NCBI GenBank assembly: GCA_023444705.1
Contig: JAEXMB010000032.1
Coordinates: 1-18,765, forward strand
DNA from: Pseudomonadota bacterium
Lineage (GTDB): Bacteria; Pseudomonadota; Alphaproteobacteria; Micavibrionales; UBA2020
Direction: 5' to 3'
DNA length: 18,765 bases
In this document: piece by piece, positions 1 to 8,153 of the stretch
How the letters are laid out: each line of letters starts with the position of its first letter
How positions within the stretch are numbered: position 1 is the first letter of the stretch
Made by a program: the position numbers and the translations under genes
Notes under the pieces: generated by a model
What the model saw: the letters and a program-made list of their open reading frames with translations, nothing else
Told to the model about the DNA's origin: nothing
Databases searched by the model: none

Positions 1-1634
1 TCATAAAGCAGGGGCATGGAAATGCCGCGCCACTCGCTGGGCAAAGCCTCGCCGCTTTGCCGCGCGATGCGGCCGAAATCGCCGGTCAGCTTGTCGGCGG
101 TGCTGCGTGCGCCGCTGTCGCGCAGGGCTTGCAGCGTCTGCGCACCCAGCCAGTTTTCAGCGATGCCAAGGCGCAGCGCGGCCAGAAAGAACAATGTCGT
201 CGGCACCATCTTTGGCCCCGGGCTTGGCAGGGTATTGGCCATGCGCGCGGCGGCTTCGGGGCGGTTTTGCGCCAGAATGGCCATCGCGTCGTCAAGTGCT
301 GGCCAGCTGTCGCCCGACAGCGGGTCAAAACTGGCCAGCAAAGTCGACAGCACCGCCGGATTTGCGCTCAGGCGCGTGGCGAGATCATTGAATGCCAGCG
401 GCGTGGCCTGCAGTGTCAGCGTGGTGCCCACGGGCAGATTGATGCGCGCGCTCAGCACGAAATCGGCCAGCGGCGTTTTGATGACCGCCATGCCGTCGCG
501 TGTCTGGCCGATGATGGTGCCGGTGATCTGCCCCTCGGCCAGCGGCGGCGTTTGCGCCGGTGTCGGCGTGCCTGCTGCGGGGGGCGGGGTGATGGTGATG
601 ATTTTCAGCTCAGCACCGCTTGGCTGTTGCGCGCCGAACACGCTCTGCGCCTGTGGTGCAGGCGTTGCCAGCGGTTGGGTCATGCCTTGCGTTTGCAGGC
701 CCTGAATGAGCGGCAACATGCTTTTGACAAGGCTGGTCAGCGGGTTGCTTGTGCCTGAAGGCGCCTGTGGTGTTTGTAGGGCCTGTTCGGTCAGGCGCGC
801 GCTGGTCATGGCCTTGAGCAACGTCAGCAAGCCCGCATCCTGCGCTTCTGCGGGTGTATCGGCGGGAGTGGGTATTGCGGGTGCGGGTGGTGTTTGCGTG
901 CTGTTTGCAGGTGGCACGGGTGTGGTGGAAGCAGGTGTCGGCGTTGTTTGCGCCGATGCGGGCAACAGCAGGCGCAGGGCGGCTTGCTGTTCAGGTGGCA
1001 GGGTCTTGATAAAGGCGGCGGGGTCGGTGCTGGCCGTCAGGTTGGTCAGCACCGACAGCGGCACGCCCGCCTTGGCGGCACCGCCGCTGGCCAGCAGTTG
1101 TAACGCGGCTTGGCGGATCAAAGCCGCCTGATCGCTTGTCAGTGGTGGCGGCGCGGATGGTGGCACGGGTGGTGGCGGCACGCTGCCCGACAGGATCAGC
1201 GCAATCAGCTTGTCACCCGCCTGCACGGTTTGCACGGGCGGTGCTTGTGGTGGCTGTGCGGCGGGTGGTTGTGGCGCGGGCGTTTGCATGTCGGCACTGC
1301 GCTGTGCCACGCGCACGGTTGCGATCAGCTGCGCTTTCTGGCGTTGCAGGTCGACCATGACTTCGGTATCGGCAGGCAGGCGGGTGTCGCTGCGGATGAT
1401 GATGTCGCCCTTGTCGGTACGCAGGCGCGTCTGGTCGGGGGGCAGGGATTTATCCTCGACCACCACGGCGCGCAAGGTGATGGTCTTGGCGTCGGCAGGT
1501 GGCTGTGCCGCAGGTGGCGCGCTGCTGACCTCCGCATTGCGGATCAGCACGGTGCCACTGTCTTTGGCGGGGGTGGGCTGGTTTGCGCTCAGCGGCGCGG
1601 GTGGCGTGTTCGTCGGCGTGATATTGTCGCTCAT
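1..1634 (-). CDS. Proline-rich, probable FliK-like flagellar protein (partial, runs off left edge)
   Basis: An open frame starts with ATG at 1634 and continues without a stop to the window edge (544 codons translated by hand, C-terminus missing). It begins 17 bases after the flhG stop, with an AAAGG-type ribosome-binding site, so it is probably the last gene seen of the fliF-to-flhG operon. Roughly residues 1-345 are low-complexity and rich in Pro, Ala, Gln and Thr, including a run SVPPPPVPPSAPPP. Two more ordered stretches follow: a beta-like block around GTIIGQTRDGMAVIKTPLADF, and a helical part ending with DWRGI-like residues (EWRGISMPLLY) at the edge. This layout, a disordered N-terminus followed by a compact C-terminus beginning near a Trp, resembles FliK-family hook-length proteins of alphaproteobacteria. 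The decisive C-terminal domain lies outside the window, so FliK-like is inference. That the frame is coding is well supported by the flanking operon and the absence of stops. Confidence 0.8.
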   Translation of the reverse strand, partial: MSDNITPTNTPPAPLSANQPTPAKDSGTVLIRNAEVSSAPPAAQPPADAKTITLRAVVVEDKSLPPDQTRLRTDKGDIIIRSDTRLPADTEVMVDLQRQKAQLIATVRVAQRSADMQTPAPQPPAAQPPQAPPVQTVQAGDKLIALILSGSVPPPPVPPSAPPPLTSDQAALIRQAALQLLASGGAAKAGVPLSVLTNLTASTDPAAFIKTLPPEQQAALRLLLPASAQTTPTPASTTPVPPANSTQTPPAPAIPTPADTPAEAQDAGLLTLLKAMTSARLTEQALQTPQAPSGTSNPLTSLVKSMLPLIQGLQTQGMTQPLATPAPQAQSVFGAQQPSGAELKIITITPPPAAGTPTPAQTPPLAEGQITGTIIGQTRDGMAVIKTPLADFVLSARINLPVGTTLTLQATPLAFNDLATRLSANPAVLSTLLASFDPLSGDSWPALDDAMAILAQNRPEAAARMANTLPSPGPKMVPTTLFFLAALRLGIAENWLGAQTLQALRDSGARSTADKLTGDFGRIARQSGEALPSEWRGISMPLLY

Positions 1635-1651
1635 GCCGACCGCCTTTACCG

Positions 1652-2455
1652 TCAGACCAGGAGGGTTTGCGCGACGCGCTGGGCGACGGCTTCGATGTCC
1701 TGCGCGGTTTCCGTGCCGGGATTGCGCGTCAGATACAGGCTTTGTGCGCGGATGGCGTCACGCACACGCTTGTCCTGACGGACAAAGCCGATCAGCGGCG
1801 GAATGAATTTCAGGAAGGTGTTGCAGGCCTTGGACAGTGTGCCATAGGTCTGCTCGGCCTCTTTTTCCGATCCGGTCATATTGACGACGACATGCAGGTT
1901 GTCGCCGTGGCCTGCGGCATGGCTGAGCTTGATGAAGGCATAGGCATCGGTGAGCGAGGTCGGCTCGTCCGTCGACACCACGATGGCAAGGTCCGCCGCC
2001 GCCGCCATGAAGCGCACGGTTTTATCGATGCCGGCACCAAGATCGATGATGATGGCGTCGTATTTGGGTAGCAAGGCGCGCAGTTGCTGCATGATGTCGT
2101 TGAGGCGCTGCAACGGCATGGCCGACAGTGAACCGTGGCCGCTGCGGCCCGCGATGACGTCGAAATTGCCATCGTCATGATGTTCGATCACGCGCTCAAG
2201 GCTCAGGTTGCCCTCGATCACGTCGTTGAGGTCGCGCTTGGCCATCAGGCCCAGTTGCACGTCGATATTGGCCAGGCCAAGATCGCCGTCGAACAGCAAT
2301 ACCTTCTTGCCAAGGCGGCTGAGCGCATGCGCCAGTGTAATCGACATCCACGTCTTGCCGACACCGCCCTTGCCCGAGGCAACGGCAATCAGTTTATGGG
2401 TGCTGGTATCAACGGGCGCGGTTTCGCGCGGGGGAAGTTCTGTTGTCATGCTCAT
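1652..2455 (-). CDS. flhG: Flagellar number regulator FlhG (MinD/ParA-like ATPase)
   Basis: 267 aa. This is a MinD-family ATPase that, in well-studied polar flagellates, limits flagellar number and acts with the GTPase FlhF. The deviant Walker A motif GKGGVGKT is at residues 28-35, with both the signature and the catalytic lysine. Next come DGDLGLANIDVQLG (56-69), very typical of FlhG/YlxH proteins, and the switch II motif IIIDLGAG (around 135-142). The N-terminal 20 residues are polar and lack the DQAxxLR motif that stimulates FlhF in other bacteria. The ATG is one base downstream of the flhF stop, implying translational coupling. A second ATG two codons later is an alternative start. The family assignment is secure and strengthened by the flhA-flhF-flhG order. 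A generic ParA protein is unlikely in this context. Confidence 0.93.
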   Translation of the reverse strand: MSMTTELPPRETAPVDTSTHKLIAVASGKGGVGKTWMSITLAHALSRLGKKVLLFDGDLGLANIDVQLGLMAKRDLNDVIEGNLSLERVIEHHDDGNFDVIAGRSGHGSLSAMPLQRLNDIMQQLRALLPKYDAIIIDLGAGIDKTVRFMAAAADLAIVVSTDEPTSLTDAYAFIKLSHAAGHGDNLHVVVNMTGSEKEAEQTYGTLSKACNTFLKFIPPLIGFVRQDKRVRDAIRAQSLYLTRNPGTETAQDIEAVAQRVAQTLLV

Positions 2456-2456
2456 A

Positions 2457-3497
2457 TCAGGCTCTCCCTTTCAGGGAAGGGGCAGGGGGCGTTGCCGCAG
2501 ATGCGGCTTTCATGTTTCCTTGCAACAGCAATCCGGCAAGGATATCCGGGGTCAGGTGCAGCGTGCCGTTGGCGACCTGCGCGGTGTGGCTGGCACAGGC
2601 AAAGGACAGTGCCGCACGTTCGGCCGCACCCAGCAAGCCGCCAAGGCGGCGCGCAAAGTCAAGGCGCGTGGGGATCAGGCGGCTGACGCCGAGGATTTCA
2701 AACGTCATGGCGATTTCCGCCGACTCTTCTGAATCAATCGCGCCGGGCAGGACAAGCGCCGTTTCCATCTTTTGCACTGCCATCATGCGCGCCAGTTCTT
2801 TCATCTCGTGCGCGTCAAAGGGGTTGAGCCCGCCGGTGTCGATGATGATCTGGCTGGCAGGCGGCAGGTCGGCCAGTTGCGCGCGCAGGTCCGCCGCGGT
2901 GGGCGCCACGCGCAAGGGCAGGGCAAGGATGTCAAGAAACGCCTTGAGCTGCTCAACCCCGCCCGCACGTGCAGTATCGGTCGTGAACACAACAGGCGCA
3001 TGGCCGTCCATGACCTGCTTGGCGGCCAGCTTGGCTGTCATCAGCGTCTTGCCCGCACCGGGCGGGCCGACCAGCATCAGTGGCGTATTGGCCTTGGTAT
3101 GGATACCAAGATCGCGAAAGCCAAAGACCTTGCCAAGCGCGCGCGCCAGCGTGGTCTGCGTATTGCCAGCGGGCAGGGTCATCAGGGTCGATACCAGCTT
3201 GTCGGTGACGCCGGCGGGCGCGCGGTGGCGCAGCAGGGTGTCGGTGACGCGCTCGGCGATCAGGTCGGGGTCTTCGATGTCGGGCGTTGGTGCGCTTGCA
3301 CTGTGGGGCGCTTCGCGGCGCAGGGCGTCCTGCGGTTTGTCGGCGTCTGGGTTGACCTGTTCGATCGCGGCGGTGACGCGCACGCCGCCGCCCGGCTCGT
3401 CGCGCGAGGAGACGATGATGGCGTCTTCGCCCAGCGTCTCTTTGATCTGGCGCATCGCGTCGCTCATCGTCTTGGCCTGGAAAGTTTTAAGGCGCAT
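2457..3497 (-). CDS. flhF: Flagellar positioning GTPase FlhF (SRP-type)
   Basis: 346 aa. FlhF is an SRP/FtsY-type GTPase that directs assembly of the first flagellar components to the cell pole. The N-terminus MRLKTFQAKTMSDAMRQIK is the characteristic FlhF opening. An acidic/proline-rich linker (about 45-80) and a helical N domain follow. G-domain motifs are visible: P-loop GPPGAGKT (144-151), DTARAGG (174-180), DTGG (220-223) and TRLD (277-280). DTGG and TRLD replace the usual DTAGR/DTPG and TKLD, a variation I associate with alphaproteobacterial FlhF. The linker is shorter than in many gamma-proteobacterial homologues. It starts 15 bases after flhA and ends one base before flhG, so the three are probably one transcript. 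The ATG at 3497 has only a weak GAGAG ribosome-binding site, consistent with coupling to flhA. Confidence 0.93.
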   Translation of the reverse strand: MRLKTFQAKTMSDAMRQIKETLGEDAIIVSSRDEPGGGVRVTAAIEQVNPDADKPQDALRREAPHSASAPTPDIEDPDLIAERVTDTLLRHRAPAGVTDKLVSTLMTLPAGNTQTTLARALGKVFGFRDLGIHTKANTPLMLVGPPGAGKTLMTAKLAAKQVMDGHAPVVFTTDTARAGGVEQLKAFLDILALPLRVAPTAADLRAQLADLPPASQIIIDTGGLNPFDAHEMKELARMMAVQKMETALVLPGAIDSEESAEIAMTFEILGVSRLIPTRLDFARRLGGLLGAAERAALSFACASHTAQVANGTLHLTPDILAGLLLQGNMKAASAATPPAPSLKGRA

Positions 3498-3512
3498 GGG
3501 CTCTCAGTCTGC

Positions 3513-5606
3513 TCAGGTGATTTGCGCGAAGGTGCGGATCTTGGCGCGCGGATGGATTTCGTTTTGCGACATCACGGTCGTCTGCGGACGGAAACGCTCG
3601 ATGATCGAGCGCACGTAGGGGCGGATGGCGGGGCTGGTCAGCAGCACGGGGTTCTCGCCTTTCATGGCAAGGTCCTCGTAGGTGCTGCGGATGGACTGAA
3701 TGAATTGCTGCAGGCGCGATGGCGCCATTGCCAGCTGCTTGTCCTCGCCCTGGCCGACAAGGGCCTCGGCAAAGGATTGCTCCCACTCGCCCGACAGGGT
3801 CACCAGCGGTAACACGCCGCCCTTGCCGCTGTGCTGGTCGCAAATCTGGCGAGACAGGCGGCCGCGCACGTGTTCGGTGATGACGGTGATGTTGTTGCTG
3901 AAGGCACTGGCCTCGGCCACGCCTTCGAGAATAGTCGGCAGGTCGCGGATCGACACGCGCTCGCCCACCAGGTTTTGCAGGATGCGTTGCAGCCCCGTGA
4001 CGGTGATTTTCGACGGGATGACGTCAGCGACCAGCTTCTGGTGCGAAGACGGCAGCTCGTCGAGCAGCTTCTGCGTCTCGCTGTAAGACAGCAGGTCCTG
4101 CATGTTGTCCTTGATGATCTCGGTCAAATGCGTGGTGACGACGGTCGAGGGATCGACAACGGTATAGCCTTTGAAATGCGCATCCTCGCGGTATTCGGAT
4201 GCGATCCACATGGCGGGCAGGCCAAAGGTCGGCTCGCGCGTGGCCTCGCCGGGCAGGTCGATCTTGTCGCCGGTGGGGTTCATGCACAGCAGCATGTCGG
4301 GGCGTGCCTCGCCCTTGCCGGCGTCGATTTCCTTGATCTTGACGACATAGGTATTGGCGGCCAGCTGCAGGTTGTCCTGAATGCGCACGGCAGGCAGGAT
4401 GAAGCCCATGTCTTCGGCCAGCTGGCGGCGCAGGCCCTTGATCTGCTCGGTCAGCTTGCCCTTGTCGGGGTTGTTGACCAGCGGCAACAGGCCATAGCCG
4501 AGTTCGACCCTGATGGTGTCGATCGCCAGCGCCTTGGAAATCGGCTCCTCCGCCACGGGAACTTTCTCGGCGGCGAGTTTTTCTTCCTGCAGCTTGATGT
4601 TTTCGGCCAGCTTGACCTTGCGCTGGCTGTTATAGGCCAGATAGGCCGAAACCCCCGCCAGCGCGAAGAAGGGGAACATCGGCATGCCCGGCATCAGGCC
4701 CATCAGCACCAGCAAGCCTGCACTCATGTTCAGTGCTTGCGGGTATTTGCTGAGCTGGCTGAACAGCGCCTTTTCGGCGGACCCCGAAACACCGGCCTTT
4801 GATACCAGCATACCCGACGCGACAGAGACGATCAGCGCGGGGATCTGGCTGACCAGACCGTCGCCGATGGTGAGGTGCGTGTAGACTTCTGCCGCTTCGC
4901 CCATCGTCAGGTCTTTTTGCACGGTGCCGATGATCAGCCCGCCGATGACGTTGATGAAGACGATCAGCAGGCCCGCGATGGCGTCGCCGCGCACGAATTT
5001 CGCCGCACCGTCCATTGCCCCGAAGAAGGTGCTTTCCTGCTCGAGCGTGGCGCGGCGGGCCTTGGCTTCGGCCTCGTTGATCAGGCCGGCGGACAGATCG
5101 GCGTCGATAGCCATTTGCTTGCCGGGCATGGCGTCAAGGCTAAAGCGCGCCGCGACCTCGGCGATGCGGCCCGCACCTTTGGTGATGACGACGTAGGTGA
5201 CGATGGTCAGGATCGCAAAGACGATGATCCCGATGACGAAGTTGTCCTGCATGACAAAGTTGCCAAAGGCCTGGATCACTTTACCGGCGGCGTCTGTGCC
5301 TTCGTGCCCGTGGCCGAGGATCAGGCGGGTCGATGCAAGGTTGAGCGCCAGGCGGATCATGGTTGCGACCAGCAGGATGGTCGGAAACGCGCTGAGTTCA
5401 AGCGGCTTGTCGATGAACAGCGCTGTCATCAGGATAAGGACCGAAAACGCGATCGAAATGGCCAGCGACACGTCGAGCAGCCAATGCGGCATCGGCAGGA
5501 TCAGCACGGTGAGGATGGCGATGATGCCACCCGCAAAAAGCATATCCCCGCGCAGGCGGAAGCCGCCTGCCTTGCCCATGACGCCGCTCATGCCGCCTTC
5601 AGCCAT
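3513..5606 (-). CDS. flhA: Flagellar type III export gate protein FlhA
   Basis: 697 aa, the normal length for FlhA. It is an inner-membrane export-gate component; its N-terminal half carries the membrane segments and its C-terminal half forms the cytoplasmic ring that docks chaperone-substrate complexes. Hydrophobic segments begin at about residue 22 (LFAGGIIAILTVLIL) and recur through about residue 320. The FHIPEP-family signature RIAEVAARFSLDAMPGKQ is at about 147-164 in the cytoplasmic loop. The C-terminal half contains GYGLLPLV and PAVRIQDN, as in the family. It begins three bases after the flbD stop, with GGAGG ten bases before the ATG at 5606; a second ATG at codon 6 is possible. Its place between flbD and flhF fits the polar-flagellum arrangement. 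No missing region is seen. Confidence 0.97.
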   Translation of the reverse strand: MAEGGMSGVMGKAGGFRLRGDMLFAGGIIAILTVLILPMPHWLLDVSLAISIAFSVLILMTALFIDKPLELSAFPTILLVATMIRLALNLASTRLILGHGHEGTDAAGKVIQAFGNFVMQDNFVIGIIVFAILTIVTYVVITKGAGRIAEVAARFSLDAMPGKQMAIDADLSAGLINEAEAKARRATLEQESTFFGAMDGAAKFVRGDAIAGLLIVFINVIGGLIIGTVQKDLTMGEAAEVYTHLTIGDGLVSQIPALIVSVASGMLVSKAGVSGSAEKALFSQLSKYPQALNMSAGLLVLMGLMPGMPMFPFFALAGVSAYLAYNSQRKVKLAENIKLQEEKLAAEKVPVAEEPISKALAIDTIRVELGYGLLPLVNNPDKGKLTEQIKGLRRQLAEDMGFILPAVRIQDNLQLAANTYVVKIKEIDAGKGEARPDMLLCMNPTGDKIDLPGEATREPTFGLPAMWIASEYREDAHFKGYTVVDPSTVVTTHLTEIIKDNMQDLLSYSETQKLLDELPSSHQKLVADVIPSKITVTGLQRILQNLVGERVSIRDLPTILEGVAEASAFSNNITVITEHVRGRLSRQICDQHSGKGGVLPLVTLSGEWEQSFAEALVGQGEDKQLAMAPSRLQQFIQSIRSTYEDLAMKGENPVLLTSPAIRPYVRSIIERFRPQTTVMSQNEIHPRAKIRTFAQIT

Positions 5607-5609
5607 GCG

Positions 5610-7031
5610 TTACGCGCCTCCTGCGCCGGGGACGGCGATGCCCGCATCGCTGTATTCCTTGAGCTTGTTGCGCAAGGTACGGATGGAAATGCCAAGGATA
5701 TTGGCCGCATGCGTGCGGTTGCCAAGCGTATGGGTCAGCGTGTTGAGGATCAGCTCGCGCTCGACATCCGACAGCGAGCGCCCGACCAGCATGGCCGAAC
5801 TGTCGCCTGCCGGTGCAGGGGCGGCGGCCGCAGCCTTGACGTTGTCGTCGGCCACGGGCAGCGGCGCGTCGTTTTTGGCGGCGGCGGGCTGTTGCTGGCT
5901 TGAAACCGCCTGCGCCATCAGGGCGGCAGTTTTCTGGCCGCTGAGCATGATGGCGCCGGCTTCGATTTCGGCCTCGCCCGAGACCAGTACTGCGCGGTGC
6001 ATGGTGTTTTCAAGCTCGCGCACGTTGCCGGGCCAGTGGTGGGCCTTGAGCTTTTCTACCGCAGCGTCGGAAAGTTTCTTTTGCGGCAGGCCGTTTTGCT
6101 CGCTGTATTTATCGGCGAACATCTGCGCCAGCGGCAGGATATCGCTCGGGCGTTCGCGCAGGGCGGGCAGGGCGAGGTTGACGACGTTGAGGCGGAAATA
6201 CAAATCCTCGCGGAACTTGCCTTCGCGCACGTGCTGTTCCATGTCGCGGTTGGAGGTTGCGACCAGTCGGATGTCGACCTTGACCGGCGTATTGCCGCCG
6301 ATGCGGTCGATCACGCGCTCCTGAATGGCGCGCAGCAGCTTGGCTTGCAGGGTTGGGTGCATTTCGCTGATCTCGTCCAGCAACAGGGTGCCGCCGTTGG
6401 CTTCTTCGAATTTGCCCAGACGTCGTGCAACCGCACCGGTAAAGGCGCCCTTTTCATGGCCGAACAGCTCTGATTCCAGAAGGTTTTCGGGGATAGCGGC
6501 GCAGTTGAGCGAAATAAAGGGGCCGCCCGCGCGCTTGCTTTTGTTGTGAATGTAGCGCGACATGACCTCTTTACCCGTGCCGCTTTCGCCGGTGATCAGC
6601 ACCGTGGCGTCGGACGGCGCGATGCGGTCGGCGACGTTCAGCACCGCCTGCATGCTGGGGTCGCCCGCGATCATCGTGGTGCTTTCCTCGGTCACGGCCT
6701 GCAAAACGGCGGCGATCAGCTCGGCATTGGGGGGCAGGGGAATGTATTCCTTGGCGCCTGCCTTGATTGCGCGCACGGCAGCGGCGGCGTCGTTGTCGAT
6801 GCCGCAGGCGACGACGGGGGCGATGATGCGCTCGGCCTCCATGCTGGCGATGAAGGATTTGATGTCCTGCTTGACGTCGATCATGACGACGTCGGCACCC
6901 TTGCCGCTGCGCAAGGCACCCAACGCCTGTTCCGCATCCTCGCAATGCACAACCTTGGCACCGCGGCTGACGGCGATCTTGCCGGCGGTGCTGATTTGTC
7001 CGTTGAGGCTGCCTACGATCATCAGGCGCAT
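5610..7031 (-). CDS. flbD: Sigma-54-dependent flagellar regulator FlbD
   Basis: 473 aa. It is an enhancer-binding activator of sigma-54 promoters, expected to switch on hook and later flagellar genes and, in Caulobacter, to repress fliF. Three domains are visible. The receiver-like domain (1-115) keeps an Asp at about 52 and a Lys at about 94 but lacks the N-terminal acidic pair. The AAA+ domain (about 120-355) has Walker A GESGTGKE (148-155), GAFTGA (195-200), which contacts sigma-54, and Walker B TLLLDE (215-220). A Fis-type helix-turn-helix follows at about 420-460 (NRTHAANILGISIRTLRNKL). An Ala/Pro linker joins the last two. Its position directly after fliN is that of Caulobacter flbD, which favours FlbD over NtrC/FleQ relatives. 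Convincing sigma-54-type sites lie upstream of flgE and fliK in this same window. Confidence 0.93.
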   Translation of the reverse strand: MRLMIVGSLNGQISTAGKIAVSRGAKVVHCEDAEQALGALRSGKGADVVMIDVKQDIKSFIASMEAERIIAPVVACGIDNDAAAAVRAIKAGAKEYIPLPPNAELIAAVLQAVTEESTTMIAGDPSMQAVLNVADRIAPSDATVLITGESGTGKEVMSRYIHNKSKRAGGPFISLNCAAIPENLLESELFGHEKGAFTGAVARRLGKFEEANGGTLLLDEISEMHPTLQAKLLRAIQERVIDRIGGNTPVKVDIRLVATSNRDMEQHVREGKFREDLYFRLNVVNLALPALRERPSDILPLAQMFADKYSEQNGLPQKKLSDAAVEKLKAHHWPGNVRELENTMHRAVLVSGEAEIEAGAIMLSGQKTAALMAQAVSSQQQPAAAKNDAPLPVADDNVKAAAAAPAPAGDSSAMLVGRSLSDVERELILNTLTHTLGNRTHAANILGISIRTLRNKLKEYSDAGIAVPGAGGA

Positions 7032-7072
7032 GGGTGGTCTACTCCGGTTCTTCTTTGTGCTGCACGCTGTGG

Positions 7073-7096
7073 CGCACCCGTTGTGAAACGGGTGCG
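7073..7096 (-). other. Strong hairpin between fliN and flbD
   Basis: A perfect 10-bp inverted repeat (arms CGCACCCGTT and AACGGGTGCG, 4-base loop) sits in the 85-base gap between the fliN stop and the flbD start. No T-run follows it on the minus strand, so it does not look like an intrinsic terminator. It could protect or punctuate the mRNA and thereby lower flbD relative to the structural genes before it. The structure is seen directly; the role is inference. Confidence 0.6.
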
Positions 7097-7116
7097 GGTG
7101 CGCGCGGTTTTATCGC

Positions 7117-7428
7117 TTACTGGTTTTTATCGGACTTGACGATCTCGGTCATGGTGACGCCAAGGCGATCCTCGACGACGATGACCTCGCCACGCGCGAC
7201 CAGGCGGTTGTTGACGTAGATGTCGATCGCCTCGCCGACCTTGCGGTCCAGTTCGACCACGGCGCCGCGGCCGAGTTTCAGCAGCTGGCTGACCTGCATG
7301 GTCGATTTGCCCAGAACGGCCGAGATCTGGACGGGAATATCATAGATCGCGTCGATGTCTTTCTTGCGCACCTCGGTGGTGGCGTGGGGCTTTACTTCTT
7401 CAAATTCTACGGTGCTGTCGTTGGCCAT
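7117..7428 (-). CDS. fliN: Flagellar motor switch protein FliN
   Basis: 103 aa. FliN forms the lower C ring of the motor, helps in switching and receives FliH during export. The SpoA (surface presentation of antigens) domain occupies about residues 27-97: IYDIPVQISAVLGKS, then LLKLGRGAVVELD, then IYVNNRLVARGEVIVVEDRLGV. These are hallmark FliN blocks, and the length is normal for a FliN without a long N-terminal extension. The start ATG at 7428 has a good GGGAGA ribosome-binding site about seven bases before it. It lies 31 bases after fliH and 85 bases before flbD. FliM, its usual partner, is not encoded in this window. Confidence 0.95.
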   Translation of the reverse strand: MANDSTVEFEEVKPHATTEVRKKDIDAIYDIPVQISAVLGKSTMQVSQLLKLGRGAVVELDRKVGEAIDIYVNNRLVARGEVIVVEDRLGVTMTEIVKSDKNQ

Positions 7429-7459
7429 GATGGTTCTCCCTCAGGGTATGTGATGTCTT

Positions 7460-8140
7460 TTAAGTGTTGTCTTCTTCGTCTGTCTGTTCGTGGTGGTCGC
7501 GCACAGGTTCAAGCGCGCCCTGCATGCCGGCGATGGCGCGGCTGAATTCGCCTTCGATCTGCAGCATCAGTCGGCCCAGCAGGCGCTCGCTGCCGCCGTC
7601 GGCCCATTCTATGCGGCAATCCGACGGCGCCATCGCGTCGTCGGCAATGACGATCAGCTTGCCCGCAAAGCCGCGGTCCTGCGCCATCTGGTCGATGCGG
7701 CCCTTGAGTGGTTCGAGCAGGGCTGTGGGCACGGTGACGGCGATGCGCGGCTCATCACGGCGCGCGTCGACGGCGCTGGCGATGATGCGCTCGACCTCGG
7801 GCAGGCCGTGGCTTGCGGCCAGCTGCGGCATCAGCTTATGCACGATGTGCAGCGCCATGCGCGCGGCGTCGATGCATTTTTCCATCTCGCGGCGTTCTTC
7901 GTTGGCGGTGAGCTGGCCCAGCGACAGCGTGACGCTATCAAGCAACACGCGCAGTTTTTCCTCGACCGCTTCGTGTGCGGCGCGCGCGGCGGCCTCATGG
8001 CCTTCGGCATAGCCTTTGGCGTGGCCTTGCTTGAGGCCTTCGTCGCGCGCAAGCGTGACCTGCTCCTCGCTGAACGTAGGGGCGGTGTCCACGGCTTCGG
8101 GTTCATCGAAGTCGATGGTGTCGAAAAGGAACTTTTTCAT
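7460..8140 (-). CDS. fliH: Flagellar export regulator FliH (FlbE)
   Basis: 226 aa from the chosen ATG. FliH binds the export ATPase FliI and tethers it to FliN. A GxxxG repeat, the signature of FliH, is visible at G35, G39, G43 and G47 in an Ala/Glu-rich helix. A long helical segment (about 50-115) and a C-terminal domain with IAVTVPTALLEPL and CRIEWADGG, shared with HrpE/YscL-type proteins, follow. The frame is open further upstream, but that would overlap the end of fliG. The ATG at 8140 lies 13 bases after the fliG stop, with AAGGA/GGCGGA before it, and yields the family-like N-terminus MKKFLFDTIDFDEP. In Caulobacter the gene at this place is flbE. fliI is not adjacent, unlike in enterics. 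Confidence 0.88.
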   Translation of the reverse strand: MKKFLFDTIDFDEPEAVDTAPTFSEEQVTLARDEGLKQGHAKGYAEGHEAAARAAHEAVEEKLRVLLDSVTLSLGQLTANEERREMEKCIDAARMALHIVHKLMPQLAASHGLPEVERIIASAVDARRDEPRIAVTVPTALLEPLKGRIDQMAQDRGFAGKLIVIADDAMAPSDCRIEWADGGSERLLGRLMLQIEGEFSRAIAGMQGALEPVRDHHEQTDEEDNT

Positions 8141-8153
8141 TCCGCCGTCATCC

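Noticed and set aside
16..1806. Several overlapping plus-strand frames of 200-230 codons at the left edge
   Set aside because: They are antisense to the continuous minus-strand frame that starts at 1634 and runs off the edge. They are Cys/Arg/Gly-rich, have no plausible ribosome-binding sites and overlap each other.
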